Below are positions 9,989 through 19,973 of a DNA stretch of 19,973 bases, in pieces. The notes under the pieces were generated by a model that was not told the origin of the DNA, did not search any database, and was given only the letters and a program-made list of their open reading frames with translations. The translations under genes and the position numbers were made by a program. Source of the stretch: Brachionus koreanus (Eukaryota; Rotifera; Eurotatoria; Ploima; Brachionidae); the NCBI GenBank assembly GCA_016987375.1, contig PJRA01000376.1, positions 108,740 through 128,712 of the forward strand, in the 5' to 3' direction. How positions within the stretch are numbered: the stretch's first letter is position 1; each line of letters starts with the position of its first letter.

Positions 9989-12900
9989 CTATTCAAACCT
10001 ATTTACGTTTGTAAACAAATTGAAATAAAAATTTCTATTTGCCATTAAATTATCATGATTTCCTTCTTCGATCACGGAACCATTTTTAATAAAAAAAATT
10101 TTGTCCGAATTCATTATTGTTTTTAATCTTAATAAAAATGGCTAAAAAAATATTTGAAAAAAAATTTAAATACTTGTGTGCTATAGAAATATTTGTCCTT
10201 CCATACTGTGCCTTCCTGATGGCGTCTTGTACCAAATTTTCAGATTGATTATCCTGTCAAAAAAATAATTAGATTATTTAGTTTTTTTTTGCTTAGAAAA
10301 ATTACTAAAGCTGATGTTGCTTCATCAAAAAGCAACAGCTTAGACTTTCTAATTAGAGCCCGAGCTATTTTAAGTTAGAGAATTTTATATTTTTTCAAAA
10401 TCCTAAAAAGAAACCTATTGCTATTCTTTGTTTTTCGCCACCGCTAAATTGGCCACCTTTTGATCCCACTATAGTTTCATAGAGCTTTTGTTTTTATTAA
10501 ATTCTTGTTTCATCAAAAATATTCAAAATAGTCTGTAAATTACTTGAGGCATTTTTTCAATTTTGTCATGAATTTTTGATTTGATACAAGCTTCAACTAC
10601 TTCTTTAAAATCAATCTAAAATAAATTTCTAATAATCTAAAAATTCATTTCAAATTTAACAAGTACTTTAGATCGAGTTAAATCTCCTAGACAAATATTT
10701 TCAAAAATACTTCGATCAAACAAAATTGGCTCTTGAGTCACAACAGCAATGTTTGATCTAAGCCATTCTAGATTCAATTTTTTAATGTCATTGCCATCAA
10801 TGTAGATTTTTCCCTTATCGACATCATAAAATCTCAATATTAGTGAAATTATTGTGCTTTTGCCGCATCCAGATGGTCCAACCAGTGCATTAGAAGTTCC
10901 ACTCATTATTTCCAGACTTAGTCCATTTAATATGTTTATTTTCGGGTTGTTTGGATAGCTAAAGAAGACATTTTCAAATTTGATATTTCCTTGAAAATCT
11001 TCAGGAACCAGTCCTTCTGAGCTAAAGTTATCGATTTTGGGTAATCGGTCTACCAGTCTTATGGATTTTTTGGTTGATTTTAGAGCCAAATTTTGGTCTA
11101 ATAGTTGTGAGTATGAACGGGCTAGAATCATTGATGAAAAAGTTACCATTGGAAAAATTTTAAAAATGTCTTCTATATTTATTTCACCATTTTTTATCAA
11201 ATAATAGCCATAACTGAATGCCACAGCTCTGATAAAAAAAACAATCGAGTTTGATATAGAATAGAAAAAAGCTTGAACTGTCAGTACAAAATATATTTTT
11301 CTCTTTTTCTTGTGATAAATATTTTCAAATTGATTGATAAAAAAATTCTCTAATCCAAGACTAAAAATTGTTCTGATATTTTCAATTGATTCAATTATCA
11401 ATTTGCTGCCATTCTCAACTCTATCAGTTGAATTTTTTTTTGTTTTAAAGGAATGTCGGGCAGACAAAGCTCCAGAGCAAAAAGATATAGGAATGAAAGC
11501 GAGCATCAATAAGGCTAGCTGCCAGTTCAAAAAAAGAGAGTACACAATGCTGAAACCTAACGCTGATATTCCTTGAACATAAATTTTTATTTTTTCTGAA
11601 GATAAGCCTTTGCAAAAACTTGCTGAAAAGGAAAGCTGTGATGTCAAAGCGCTAGGTTTGTTCTCTTCAAAATCATGGAATGCCATATCTTGTCTCAGCA
11701 TAGATTTGAACATTAAAACACGTAGTCTTCTTGTTAAACGTGAACCAACTAGTGAAAAACAAAACGAATTGGCAATATTGCTCAAAATTCCCAAAATTCC
11801 GAATGAGAAAATTATTGACATAAACTGTAGGCTCTCATTTCGTTGTGTGTCAGCTTCTTCTATTTTAAAAAGAAAGAATATTTCTGAAAATAGAAGAGAA
11901 GTAATTGGCTGTATCACCGAGGACAAGCTTTGAGCAAATATGCCTATAGCTAACCAAGGCCAGTCGGCTCTGTGAAGCTTTAAAAGTCGTTTTTCATAAT
12001 AAAATGGCTTAAAATTTTTCTTTTTTTTTCGTTTTTTGGAGTCATCTAGCTGAGCATTTTCGTCGTCTGAAGAATATTCTGAGTCAAGTCGAGCTGTTTT
12101 GTTTTCAGTCTTTTCTTTATCAACAAGATCTTCACTGGAAACAGACTCTAAATTGCTTGCCTCAAATAATTTAAAATATTCTCCTTTTAGTTTCATTAGT
12201 TCGTCATGATTTCCAGCTTCGATCAAACATCCGGAAGATATGTAAAATATAATGTCAGCATTTTTAATAGTTATAAGTCTGTGTGCAATTATTATTGTTG
12301 TCCGACTCCACTTAGTTTTATCCAAAGCATCTTGAACAGCTTTTTCACTTTGATTGTCCAAAGCAGATGTGGCTTCATCCAAAAGCAAAATTTTCGGTTT
12401 TCTAATTAAAGCTCTAGCTAAAAAATAAATTGAAAAATCACTTGGAGCATTTAACTATAAAATCTATTTGAATAAGGTAGTTAGATGTATCTTTTAAGAA
12501 AAAATATCTACAAGGGTTTCTTCTGTCGCAGTAAGTAAAATGGCGTCTTCTGAGAAAACGAGCCATTGAGCCTAAAAGATGATAATAAGAAGGAGAAAGA
12601 TCTTGTCTTTATGCTATTTTCTCTTTAAGACACTTCTATTTTGGCCATTGTTTTTCTAGCTGAATGAGGTTTAGCGTTATCTTAAAGATAGAAACAAAGA
12701 AGTTTGTTTTGAAGTGAAGCATAGATTCGTACCAATTGTTCAGAATAATTTTTTTGGTCTCATAATGTTTGGAATGTCCTTTTTTATTGTTTACATGCAC
12801 TTTTTACAACTCATTAGTTATTTTTGTACTTAAAATCGGTAATTTTACTGAGTTGTACCATTTTGTTGATTTTTCCATAAAAATGGGTAAAAAAAAGAAA

Positions 12901-15900
12901 CTGAGGTGCAAATATGGCAAATAAATGGACTTTTGAAAGATAAGTCTCAACAAGAAATAGCTCAATTAGTGGGTGTTTCGAGACAATGCGTGTTTACAAC
13001 AAATTGTAATTATGAGAAGACTTTGATGGCCAAAGAATTTAAAATTAATAAAGACAAATACAAATTAATAAAAATAAACACACTGTTATAAAAATGCTAG
13101 TAAGGAAAAAGTACACAGTCATATACTGCTATAAAAAAGCCTCTTTTGACTTTATTGGACCGGTCGAAAAGGTTCAAATGGTGCAAAGAATGAAAAAGAT
13201 TGACTGTAAAAGACTGGTCAAAAGTTATTTTCAGCGATGAATCTAATTTTGAAGTATTAAACAGAAAATCAAGGGTGTTCGTAAAACGTTTCGAAAAGTA
13301 TCAGTCTAAGTTTTGTTTACCAAAGTGAATGGCGGAGGTTCGGTTGGAATTTGGGGGTGTATTAATCATTAAGATACTGGTTATTGCTCTATTTATACAG
13401 GCAGAATCAATCAATTTGTATACATGGACACCCTAGAGAATCAGTTGCTACCATCAGCCGAGATATTTTTGATCAGAGTCAGCATTGGATTTTTCAACAG
13501 AAGGGGGCTAGTTCACATACTGCTCATTCTGTTCGAGATTGGCTTCAAGAAAAACAAGTATCTGTACTAACATAGGCAAAAAAATTTTAGAAAGAAAACA
13601 AAATTATATCATATCCAAGTTAGTCAAGAATCAGAAATTTTTCAAAACGAGTCGACTCTAAAAAATAAATAAACTTGAACAAAACTTGATTTAACATATC
13701 TCGCAAAGTCTACAGGAATCTTTTCTATAAGTTTTTCCAGCTACATTGGTCGTGGTCAGTTTTTAATGGCCTATTTTTGATACTGTCATAATTGCTTTAC
13801 TTTTTTAACACTCAAAAAACAGAGGCGTTTTCTCGACCTTTCGTATTGATAGATTTCCATTTCACTTTTTATTCCATGAAAATAAAAATTAATTAATTTT
13901 AATATTTTTTTATTCTTGATTTCAAATTGAAAAAAAAAATTTTTCAAAAATTTTTTAATTTATTTAACTAAAAACAAAGAAAATATGTAGCATAAGGCCC
14001 CGAAAAAAACCTTTCCGATTTTTGAAAGTTAACAAAAAGAACCATTTTTTTATTTTAATATCGTATGACATTTGAAAATAATTTTTATATTTTTAAGCTA
14101 TAAACAGCTTCATAATTATTAATAAAATAAAAAATTAATTTTCTATTTTTTTTCATTTTAAAATGCTTGAGTGAATGATAAAAAGTAATAATTATTAGAA
14201 ATTATCTACAATCTAATTGCTAAATGCTTTGTTTGGTTTTATAACAGTTAAAAATTCCTTATTTGGACAAAAATTTAAAGCTTCAAAAGATGCCTTTAAA
14301 TTTTGTATAATTCAAAATGTATTATTAATTGGAAAATTCCAAATTCCAAATTGATTGAAAAAATGAAAACTAAGTTTTTTTTTCACACTTACCAATAGCA
14401 ATCCTTTGCTTTTGTCCTCCAGATAGCTGAGCTCCTCTCTCACCAACATTTGTATCATACTTATTTTTAGTTTTTACAATAAATTCATGAGCATTTGCTT
14501 CTTTTGCTGCTTGTTCAATTTCAGCATCAGTCGCATCTAAGCGACCAAGACGAATATTTTCTCTGATTGAGATAGCAAACAAAACGGGCTCTTGTGAGAC
14601 TACAGCCATTTGATCTCTTAACCAATCATGGTCAATGCTTTTCAAATCAATGCCATCAATTTTGATTCTACCAGAGTCCGGAGAATAAAACCTTTGTAAA
14701 AGTGCAAATATTGTTGATTTTCCTCCTCCACTAGATCCCACTAGAGCTATAGTTTTTCCAGCTGGAATTTTAAAACTCATTCCATTTAAAATATTCAACG
14801 CTTTTCGTTGTGGGTAACTAAAATAAACATTTTCAAATTCAATCCGGCCTTTTAAATTTTCAATTTTTGCAGATTTTTCTTTATGTAAAATAGTAGTAAA
14901 TGATTTGCTGTTCAAAATTTCAAAGACTTTTTCCATAGCACCCTTGGCCTCAGATATTTCTTTTAAAAAAGGCAATGCTTGGCTTATGGCAAAGGTGGTA
15001 ACATACAGTGAAAAAAATGATTGAATTATATTGCTTGGTAAAAATTTATCGCATTCAAATCTGACTAAATAAACACCATAGTAAATTCCGATTCCAAACA
15101 GAACATTAGATAATAACACTATCAGACCATTAAAAATACCAACAACAAAACCCTTTTTTTTCGCTATGCAATCTTCTGAGAGCAAGGCTGTTTCATAATT
15201 TTTAAGTTGAATTTTTTGCATTCCTAATGAAAATACTGTACGAATTGAACTCAGAGTTTCTTGCGCGATCTTACCAGCCATTTCATATGATCTTAGCTCT
15301 TTTAAAGTAAATTTTTTGTTTAAAATTGTCATTAGAGCTGATAGTAGGATTATAAACGGAATTAATGATAGATAAATAATCGTAAATTTCCATGCTTGAA
15401 TCATTGAAAAAATAAAACAGCCCACACCTCTACTAATTAAATTAATAAAATCAGCAAATCTGAAACCAATAACTAATTTTATGCTTTCAACATTGCTTAA
15501 ATTTTTTTAAATAAAGAATGAAACCAAAGTTTTTTTAAATTGCAGAAAATTATTTACTTTGTTAATACTGAGTCCAGATCAGAAGATGTTTTCTTGTCAA
15601 AAAAAGAAACATTTTGAGTTATTATGCAATTGTAGAGCATTTGTCTTATTCGAGGAAAAAAATTTATTTCCAGAAAAATTTTTTGTAAAAAATTTACCTC
15701 ATCTTCTTAGTCTGCCTCTGGCAAGAAATATTCCAACAGATATGATAAGCAAAATTAAGAATAATAGACAATGATCCAAATAATAAATAATAATTTATTG
15801 ACTCTTTTATTCTTTCATCATTCGATTTATTACCACTGAATGGTTCAAGGCTTGAAAAAGAAATTTTAATTTTTTATTAATTAATTTTTGAAATAGCTTA

Positions 15901-16266
15901 CCATATAAATTCAGTATCTTGTTTTTTTTAAAATTATTTTAGTAAATTTTAAAGGCTAAAAATTCAAATTTTAAATTTACTATTTTTTGGCTCAGCTATT
16001 GGGTTTCTTTGTTGCTCAATTTCCAAAAATACACTGACAACTTCACTGTAAACTAAAAATAAAAGAGGATATAGTCCAGAGGCACCAATAGCAGCCAATG
16101 TTCCAATTAAAATCAATAAGTAATCAATTAGTGATGCAAAATGAAACTAGAAAAAAGGTTTTTTTTTTAATTTAAAATATTTAAATTTTTTTTTATTTGA
16201 TTAAATTACAAGTTTAAAAAGAGAAACTCTTGAGTTTATTGTTCCTGGCCTATCGTGTTTTCTCAT
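9989..16266 (-). CDS. ABCB1: P-glycoprotein-type ABCB full transporter, complete, 12 exons
   Basis: This is a plasma-membrane efflux pump of the MDR/P-glycoprotein type, which uses ATP to export hydrophobic compounds or lipids. Exons in gene order: 16266-16210, 16146-15981, 15917-15902, 15850-15698, 15644-15558, 15495-14393, 12417-10667, 10615-10544, 10484-10415, 10364-10306, 10253-10174, 10127-9989. All phases join to give 1250 aa (human about 1280). TMD1 spans about 25-345. NBD1: Walker A GSSGGGKST 413-421, Q461, LSGGQ 517-521, Walker B with D541/E542, H573. A Ser/acidic linker ending KKRKKKK follows (about 615-662), then TMD2. NBD2: Walker A GPSGCGKST 1041-1049, Q1089, FSGGE 1148-1152, D1172/E1173, H1204. 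Both catalytic glutamates are present, so both sites could hydrolyse ATP. Exon 3 (16 bases) and the first ATG are the least certain parts. Confidence 0.94.
12552..13834 (+). mobile_element. Tc1/mariner-type transposon relic with weak candidate inverted ends
   Basis: The transposase relic at 12883-13574 is flanked by GAGAAAACG (12552-12560) and its reverse complement CGTTTTCTC (13826-13834). They lie about 1.28 kb apart, with loose similarity continuing inward. That spacing fits a Tc1-like element, but the 9-bp match is short and no TA duplication can be fixed, so the exact ends are uncertain. Confidence 0.35.
12883..13574 (+). pseudogene. Dead Tc1-like transposase
   Basis: The relic begins MGKKKKL at 12883, a typical Tc1-like start. 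It shifts frame into the helix-turn-helix stretch SQQEIAQLVGVSRQCV (from 12906). The catalytic strand WSKVIFSDESNFE follows near 13212-13253, with the first Asp at 13236. Next come RINQFVYMDTLENQLLPSAE in another frame and IFQQKGASSHTAHSVRDWL in a third. The second catalytic Asp is replaced by Lys (13501-13503, QQKGA where the family has QQDGA), and the block with the third acidic residue is missing. Several stops and at least three frames show it cannot make active protein. It lies inside the long ABC intron on the opposite strand. Confidence 0.88.
15902..15917 (-). other. Predicted 16-base microexon of the ABC transporter
   Basis: Joining exon 2 (ends 15981) straight to exon 4 (starts 15850) runs into a stop. 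Reading through the exon 2 donor also stops. Inserting 15917-15902, bounded by an acceptor AACAAG and a donor GTAAG, restores the frame and yields NNTEFIC in the first extracellular loop. This also creates an N-x-T glycosylation sequon where P-glycoproteins are usually glycosylated. Confidence 0.6.
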
Positions 16267-16645
16267 TCTTAGATTATTTAACTTCTTTTTGACTGAATAG
16301 GCTTAGTTAAATGTTAAATGATATTTTTGATATTTTTCAAATAAATTTTTGAAAATTTTTAAATTTGCTTGAATTTAATAATTTTTTCTTTCGAATTCTT
16401 ATATTTATTTTGTTATACATTAGCACCAAATCAATAGCATTTATGACATGAATAGCATTTATTCAAATAAAAAAAAAATAAAAAAATAATAATCAAATTT
16501 AATTACTTGGAATTAAAATTACAAAAATATTCTTATATCCAAAGTCGTTAAAAAAAATTAGGAAATCATTCTCGGAAAATTTTAATTAATTAAACAATGT
16601 ATCCTAAATTTTATTATCTTATTTAATAAATTCTAATCCTATTAA

Positions 16646-16722
16646 TGCAAATTTATTTATTTATTTATTAATTCTAAGCTGAGGCCGATCGCCGACCACT
16701 TGCTCAGTGCAAATTTATTTAT
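16646..16722 (-). mobile_element. 47-bp 5'-truncated retrotransposon-like insertion with 15-bp target duplication
   Basis: TGCAAATTTATTTAT occurs at 16646-16660 and 16708-16722. Between them, read on the minus strand, is a GC-rich 32-base piece starting CTGAGCAAGTGGTCGG and closing GCCTCAGCTTAG, followed by a (TAAA)n-like tail. A GC-rich 3' fragment plus A-rich tail inside a 15-bp direct repeat is the classic product of target-primed reverse transcription by a LINE or SINE. The A/T tail blurs the exact duplication length. Confidence 0.55.
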
Positions 16723-17635
16723 ATAGATAAATTATTTGAAAAAAAAGCAACATGTATTTTATAACGCTTGAATTGTAATCCTTCATCTATCATATAATTA
16801 AACAAAATGTATTTTTGCTAATAACAAGCTTTGAATTTAACAGACACGACAGAATTTATTCTTTTTTTAATTTATTTATTTACCTTTTCATTTATGATCA
16901 TATTGTGTTGGAATTAGATTAATTCTGGTCGTTAATTTTCGATAGTAGGAAAATATTTAAAAAGAAGAAAACAATTCTTGAATCAAAGCTAATTTTTATT
17001 TAAATAAAAGAAGCTCTTATTTAACCAGAATAAATTGAAAATCTATCAAAATTAAAATTTCATGCTTCTCTATCTGATTAACTTACAGTTATTAATTAGT
17101 TTTTTATTGAATTTGAACATGCATGAGCTGATTATAAAACACTTTTTTATTTATTTTAAGACTTGTTTTAATGATCAATATGATGAATTTTATTTCAGCA
17201 AAAATACTCAATTGAACATGCAATTTCACAATCTTGATGCTTTTCTTGCATGATAAGCACATTCTTTAAACTGATATATGTAATCTTTATTAAGTGAAAA
17301 AATATTTTTTTTTTTTTTAAAAAAAATGCACGCATGCGGTAAGGATAAAATTTTGCTTAAATTTCTTGATTAAATAATGTAAATAATTGCCAAATTCAAT
17401 TAGTAGAAGCGTTCTTTTTTTTTCAAATTAAAAGTATTGACTATTTAAGCATTTTGCTTTTTTTGTTCAAAAATGTCTGTTTTGGGCTTTAAAAGACTTC
17501 CAGAACAAAAATGAAGCATTTCAAACACTTTAAAATTAGCCATTTGAATTAAGCTTTTTTCTTTTCTCATCAACAACTTATATTATAAATGATTGTATTT
17601 TTAGACAGAAAATTTATGACTTAGAGAATATTTAC

Positions 17636-17691
17636 TTATTATTATTATTATTATTATTATTTATTCAGAAAAGATTACGCCAGATTTGGCG
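17636..17691. repeat. (TTA)n microsatellite next to a CGCCA/TGGCG hairpin
   Basis: About nine ATT/TTA units run from 17636 to 17661. They are followed by a short mixed stretch and a perfect 5-bp stem CGCCA-GATT-TGGCG at 17678-17691. On the minus strand this reads as hairpin then A/T microsatellite, like the 3' end of some non-LTR retrotransposons. No target duplication was found. Confidence 0.6.
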
Positions 17692-19497
17692 ATGAAAATT
17701 ATAAAAAAATTAAAATTCTAAATTACAAGAAGACAATATTATTTACTCATACCATTTAATTTACATGTTAACAAAAAAAAATAAAGAAAGTAAAGATTTA
17801 TATAATTCCTATTATACTTAATTATTATTTATAAAACTTTTTTTTTTGGAATCTCTCGCATAACCAACTTCGATGGATGAATGTTTACTTTTTACTTAAG
17901 AAAAAATTGCATTAGTTTAAATCAAATTATCTTAATTCATAATCCTTTAAATTTAAATAAAAGTCTTTAACTTAAAATTAGCAATTAACTTGAAAGATTT
18001 TTATTTAATTAGGCCGATTTATTTTAAATGAATATTAACTAATATAACTATGAAAATACAAACTTCCTATGGTAGTGATAAACGAATGTGCTTACTTTTT
18101 TAGATGCAAGTCTCCAAGGAAAATAAATTGGGAAGATATATTTAATAATTGAAACAAGCCTCGAAAATGTATTGTCAAAGCACAAGAATATTTATGTGGT
18201 AGTTTAAATCTCACCACTCATATCAATAACCAGATATTTATTTTTGATTTTTCAATATTCTAAAACCTATAATTTAATAATTTATTTTTCGGAAGAAAAA
18301 ATTCAAAAATGTGTAAATAACCTAAATGAATTTTTAATATTATCAGGAGGATGAAAATAATACTCAACTTTTGTGAAGAAATATCTCTAATAGTTAGCTT
18401 TATTTTTTAAAATTGAAAATATCAAAAGGCCTTAAATGGTCTTCTTAAATCGTTTCTAGCCACTCTTTAATGCATTCTTAAACATAAGTTTTATTTTTAA
18501 AAAAAACCAATAACTTATTCAGTTAACATTGAATAATTGAAGAAAATTTTTTTCTTCGAAAAAAATCCAACCTTTTATCCGATTTTTAATTAGATTGAAC
18601 AAAACCCTTGCTAGCCAAATAATAGTGTGATATATTTGTTTTGTTTGAATTAATTTAAATTTAAAAAAATTTTTTGTCTAAGCTAGAATTATCTTAAAGC
18701 TATCCAGATAAAATAATTAAAAGAAGTCTTCTAATTTTCATTTAAAAAGTTTTTCTTTTCCAAATTGCTTAAATGGATTTTCTTTAATTATTGTTATTTT
18801 TGCAAAATATATTTTTTGAATTAAAAAAATAAAATTTAATGAAAAAAAATACTTGGAGTCAGATTTGTTAATGTCATTCAATCTGAAATCAAAAAATTAA
18901 AAAACATTTATTAGATTCTATAACTTTAAATAGAAAAATTTGATGAAAATTTCGAAATTTGGTTCTGTCACATCATTCAATTTTCAATTTCAAGGCTAAT
19001 CAACAGGCTAGAGCCCTTGTCTAATAGACTGATTAACACTTCATTTATTTAAATTGTATATAAAAATATTAAATCCTTTAAAATAAAATAGATTTTTTGA
19101 CTAATTTAAAAATTAAACATTGAAAAATTTAAATCAAATCTTTTAAATTTTTTAACAAAATCTGTCAAAATTAAATTTATATTATTGAAAATAGAAAGCT
19201 TGAATGTAGTGAATTTCAACATTGATCTCTTGATCACAAAGCTATTTATCAATCTTGAGTAAAAAAATCCAAACTTTTTTTCTCCATCTGTCACATCATT
19301 ATAAAAAAAGGCCGATCAGATTAGCATCAACCCATGAAATATGTAAGAAATGCAACTTGAAAATCTTTTGATCAGTGGTTTTCAGACGGAAACTAACCTG
19401 TCATCAGAATTGCTGAGGCTCCAAAATCAAGTTAGTGTTCGTATGAAAGTATTTTTTATGTAGAAAATTTTATTTAAATTAATCTAAAGCTGAAAAA

Positions 19498-19973
19498 AAG
19501 ACTGTAAGAACAATAATTGATCAAGTTTTTTTATCAAAAATTTAAAATATTTATAATTCGATTGAGAAAATCATTAAAAAGGACACAAATCATTGATTAT
19601 GAATCTGGATAGATTTTCAGTAAATCAGAGAACTTTCTGGAAAGCAATACTTCAAGTTTGAAATAAAAAGTTACCAAGGATTGATTATTATTCAAGATTT
19701 TATCCAAAAATTTATAAGTTTTAAGTTTTTTTCTAAGATTTAATTTTTTTTTCTTTGAATCTAAGAAAATTTTAATAATTTTTATAAATATTTTAATAGA
19801 AAAAATTATATTCTAGAGTGAATTATATAAAAAATGACTAAAAATTTATTTTCAAGAAAATATATAATTTAAAAAAATGTTAACAATATGAATTATATTA
19901 ATGAATATTATTTTTTTTCATTGAAACTCGAAAATTGTTGTATTATTTTTTGGCATTTAATTATTACCTGTGT
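19498..19973. repeat. Dispersed repeat, copy 2 (cut by window end)
   Basis: This is a direct-orientation copy of 6481-7103, starting AAGACTGTAAGAAC and running to the last base. It lacks two blocks of about 80 bases present in copy 1. The shared sequence still matches at the window end, so the element continues outside. Confidence 0.85.

Larger units (their letters stand above)
12418..14392 (-). other. Single long intron of the ABC gene, 1975 bases
   Basis: The donor GTAAGTG (reading down from 14392) and acceptor TTTTTTAG (ending 12418) split the first base of the Ala codon just after QRIAI in NBD1. Joined, the protein reads QRIAIARALIRKPKILLLDEA, as expected. All other introns of this gene are 46-63 bases. 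The excess length includes a Tc1-like relic lying antisense to the host gene; the rest (13840-14370) is AT-rich with no coding sign. Confidence 0.93.
16267..19497. other. Gene-poor region upstream of the ABC gene
   Basis: It must include the ABC promoter near its left end, but I cannot name core elements. Open frames here (for example 17062-17253 on plus and 19106-19294 on minus) are short, A/T-driven and unrecognised. Visible structures are the retro-insertion-like piece at 16646-16722, a (TTA)n tract with a hairpin at 17636-17691, and a 14-bp direct repeat at 18964 and 19287. Confidence 0.6.

Noticed and set aside
11334..12409. Three plus-strand open frames within ABC exon 7
   Set aside because: They overlap the clearly coding minus-strand TMD2 and NBD regions and are antisense shadows.
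15559..15774. Plus-strand open frame of 71 codons
   Set aside because: It is antisense to ABC exons 4 and 5, which join in frame and match P-glycoprotein TM2 and the following loop.
17062..17253. Plus-strand open frame of 63 codons
   Set aside because: Composition is Leu/Ile/Phe/Asn-rich as expected from random A/T DNA. No domain and no exon partners.

Overview
This window is very AT-rich nuclear DNA from a small invertebrate animal. It carries three intact spliced genes, each rebuilt here exon by exon from GT-AG sites, codon phase and family conservation. Almost all introns are 46-64 bases. Tiny introns, AT-rich DNA with many homopolymer runs, and relics of SWIM/AT-hook mobile elements would suit a monogonont rotifer such as Brachionus. 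That assignment is inference; nothing here proves the species.

Layout. 1-3569 is a gene-poor AT-rich flank with a GC-richer foldback of ATTCCGC heptamers at 76-236. 3570-4769 (+) is a complete protein phosphatase 1 catalytic subunit in 4 exons (324 aa). 5382-6241 (+) is a complete COMMD5-type gene in 5 exons (217 aa). A perfect 23-bp hairpin lies between them at 5212-5264. 6481-7103 is one copy of a dispersed repeat whose second copy (19498-19973) runs off the window.

7365-7905 (-) is a decayed SWIM-type reading frame. 8036-9312 looks like a complete but internally deleted MULE-like DNA transposon. It has imperfect terminal inverted repeats, a flanking 9-bp direct repeat, repeated GATAC motifs near both ends, and a surviving 3' exon for a SWIM zinc finger plus AT-hook protein (8211-8822, -).

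16266-9989 (-) is a complete P-glycoprotein-type ABCB full transporter (12 exons, 1250 aa predicted) in TMD1-NBD1-TMD2-NBD2 order. Its one long intron (12418-14392) hosts a dead Tc1-like transposon on the opposite strand. 16267-19497 has no gene that I can support; it contains what looks like a 47-bp truncated retrotransposon insertion with a 15-bp target duplication.

The three genes have unrelated roles (phosphatase signalling, COMMD/Commander trafficking, lipid or drug efflux). Their neighbourhood looks like chance, not a functional cluster. The most unusual material is the mobile DNA and an intron at the same codon and phase in both ABC nucleotide-binding domains.
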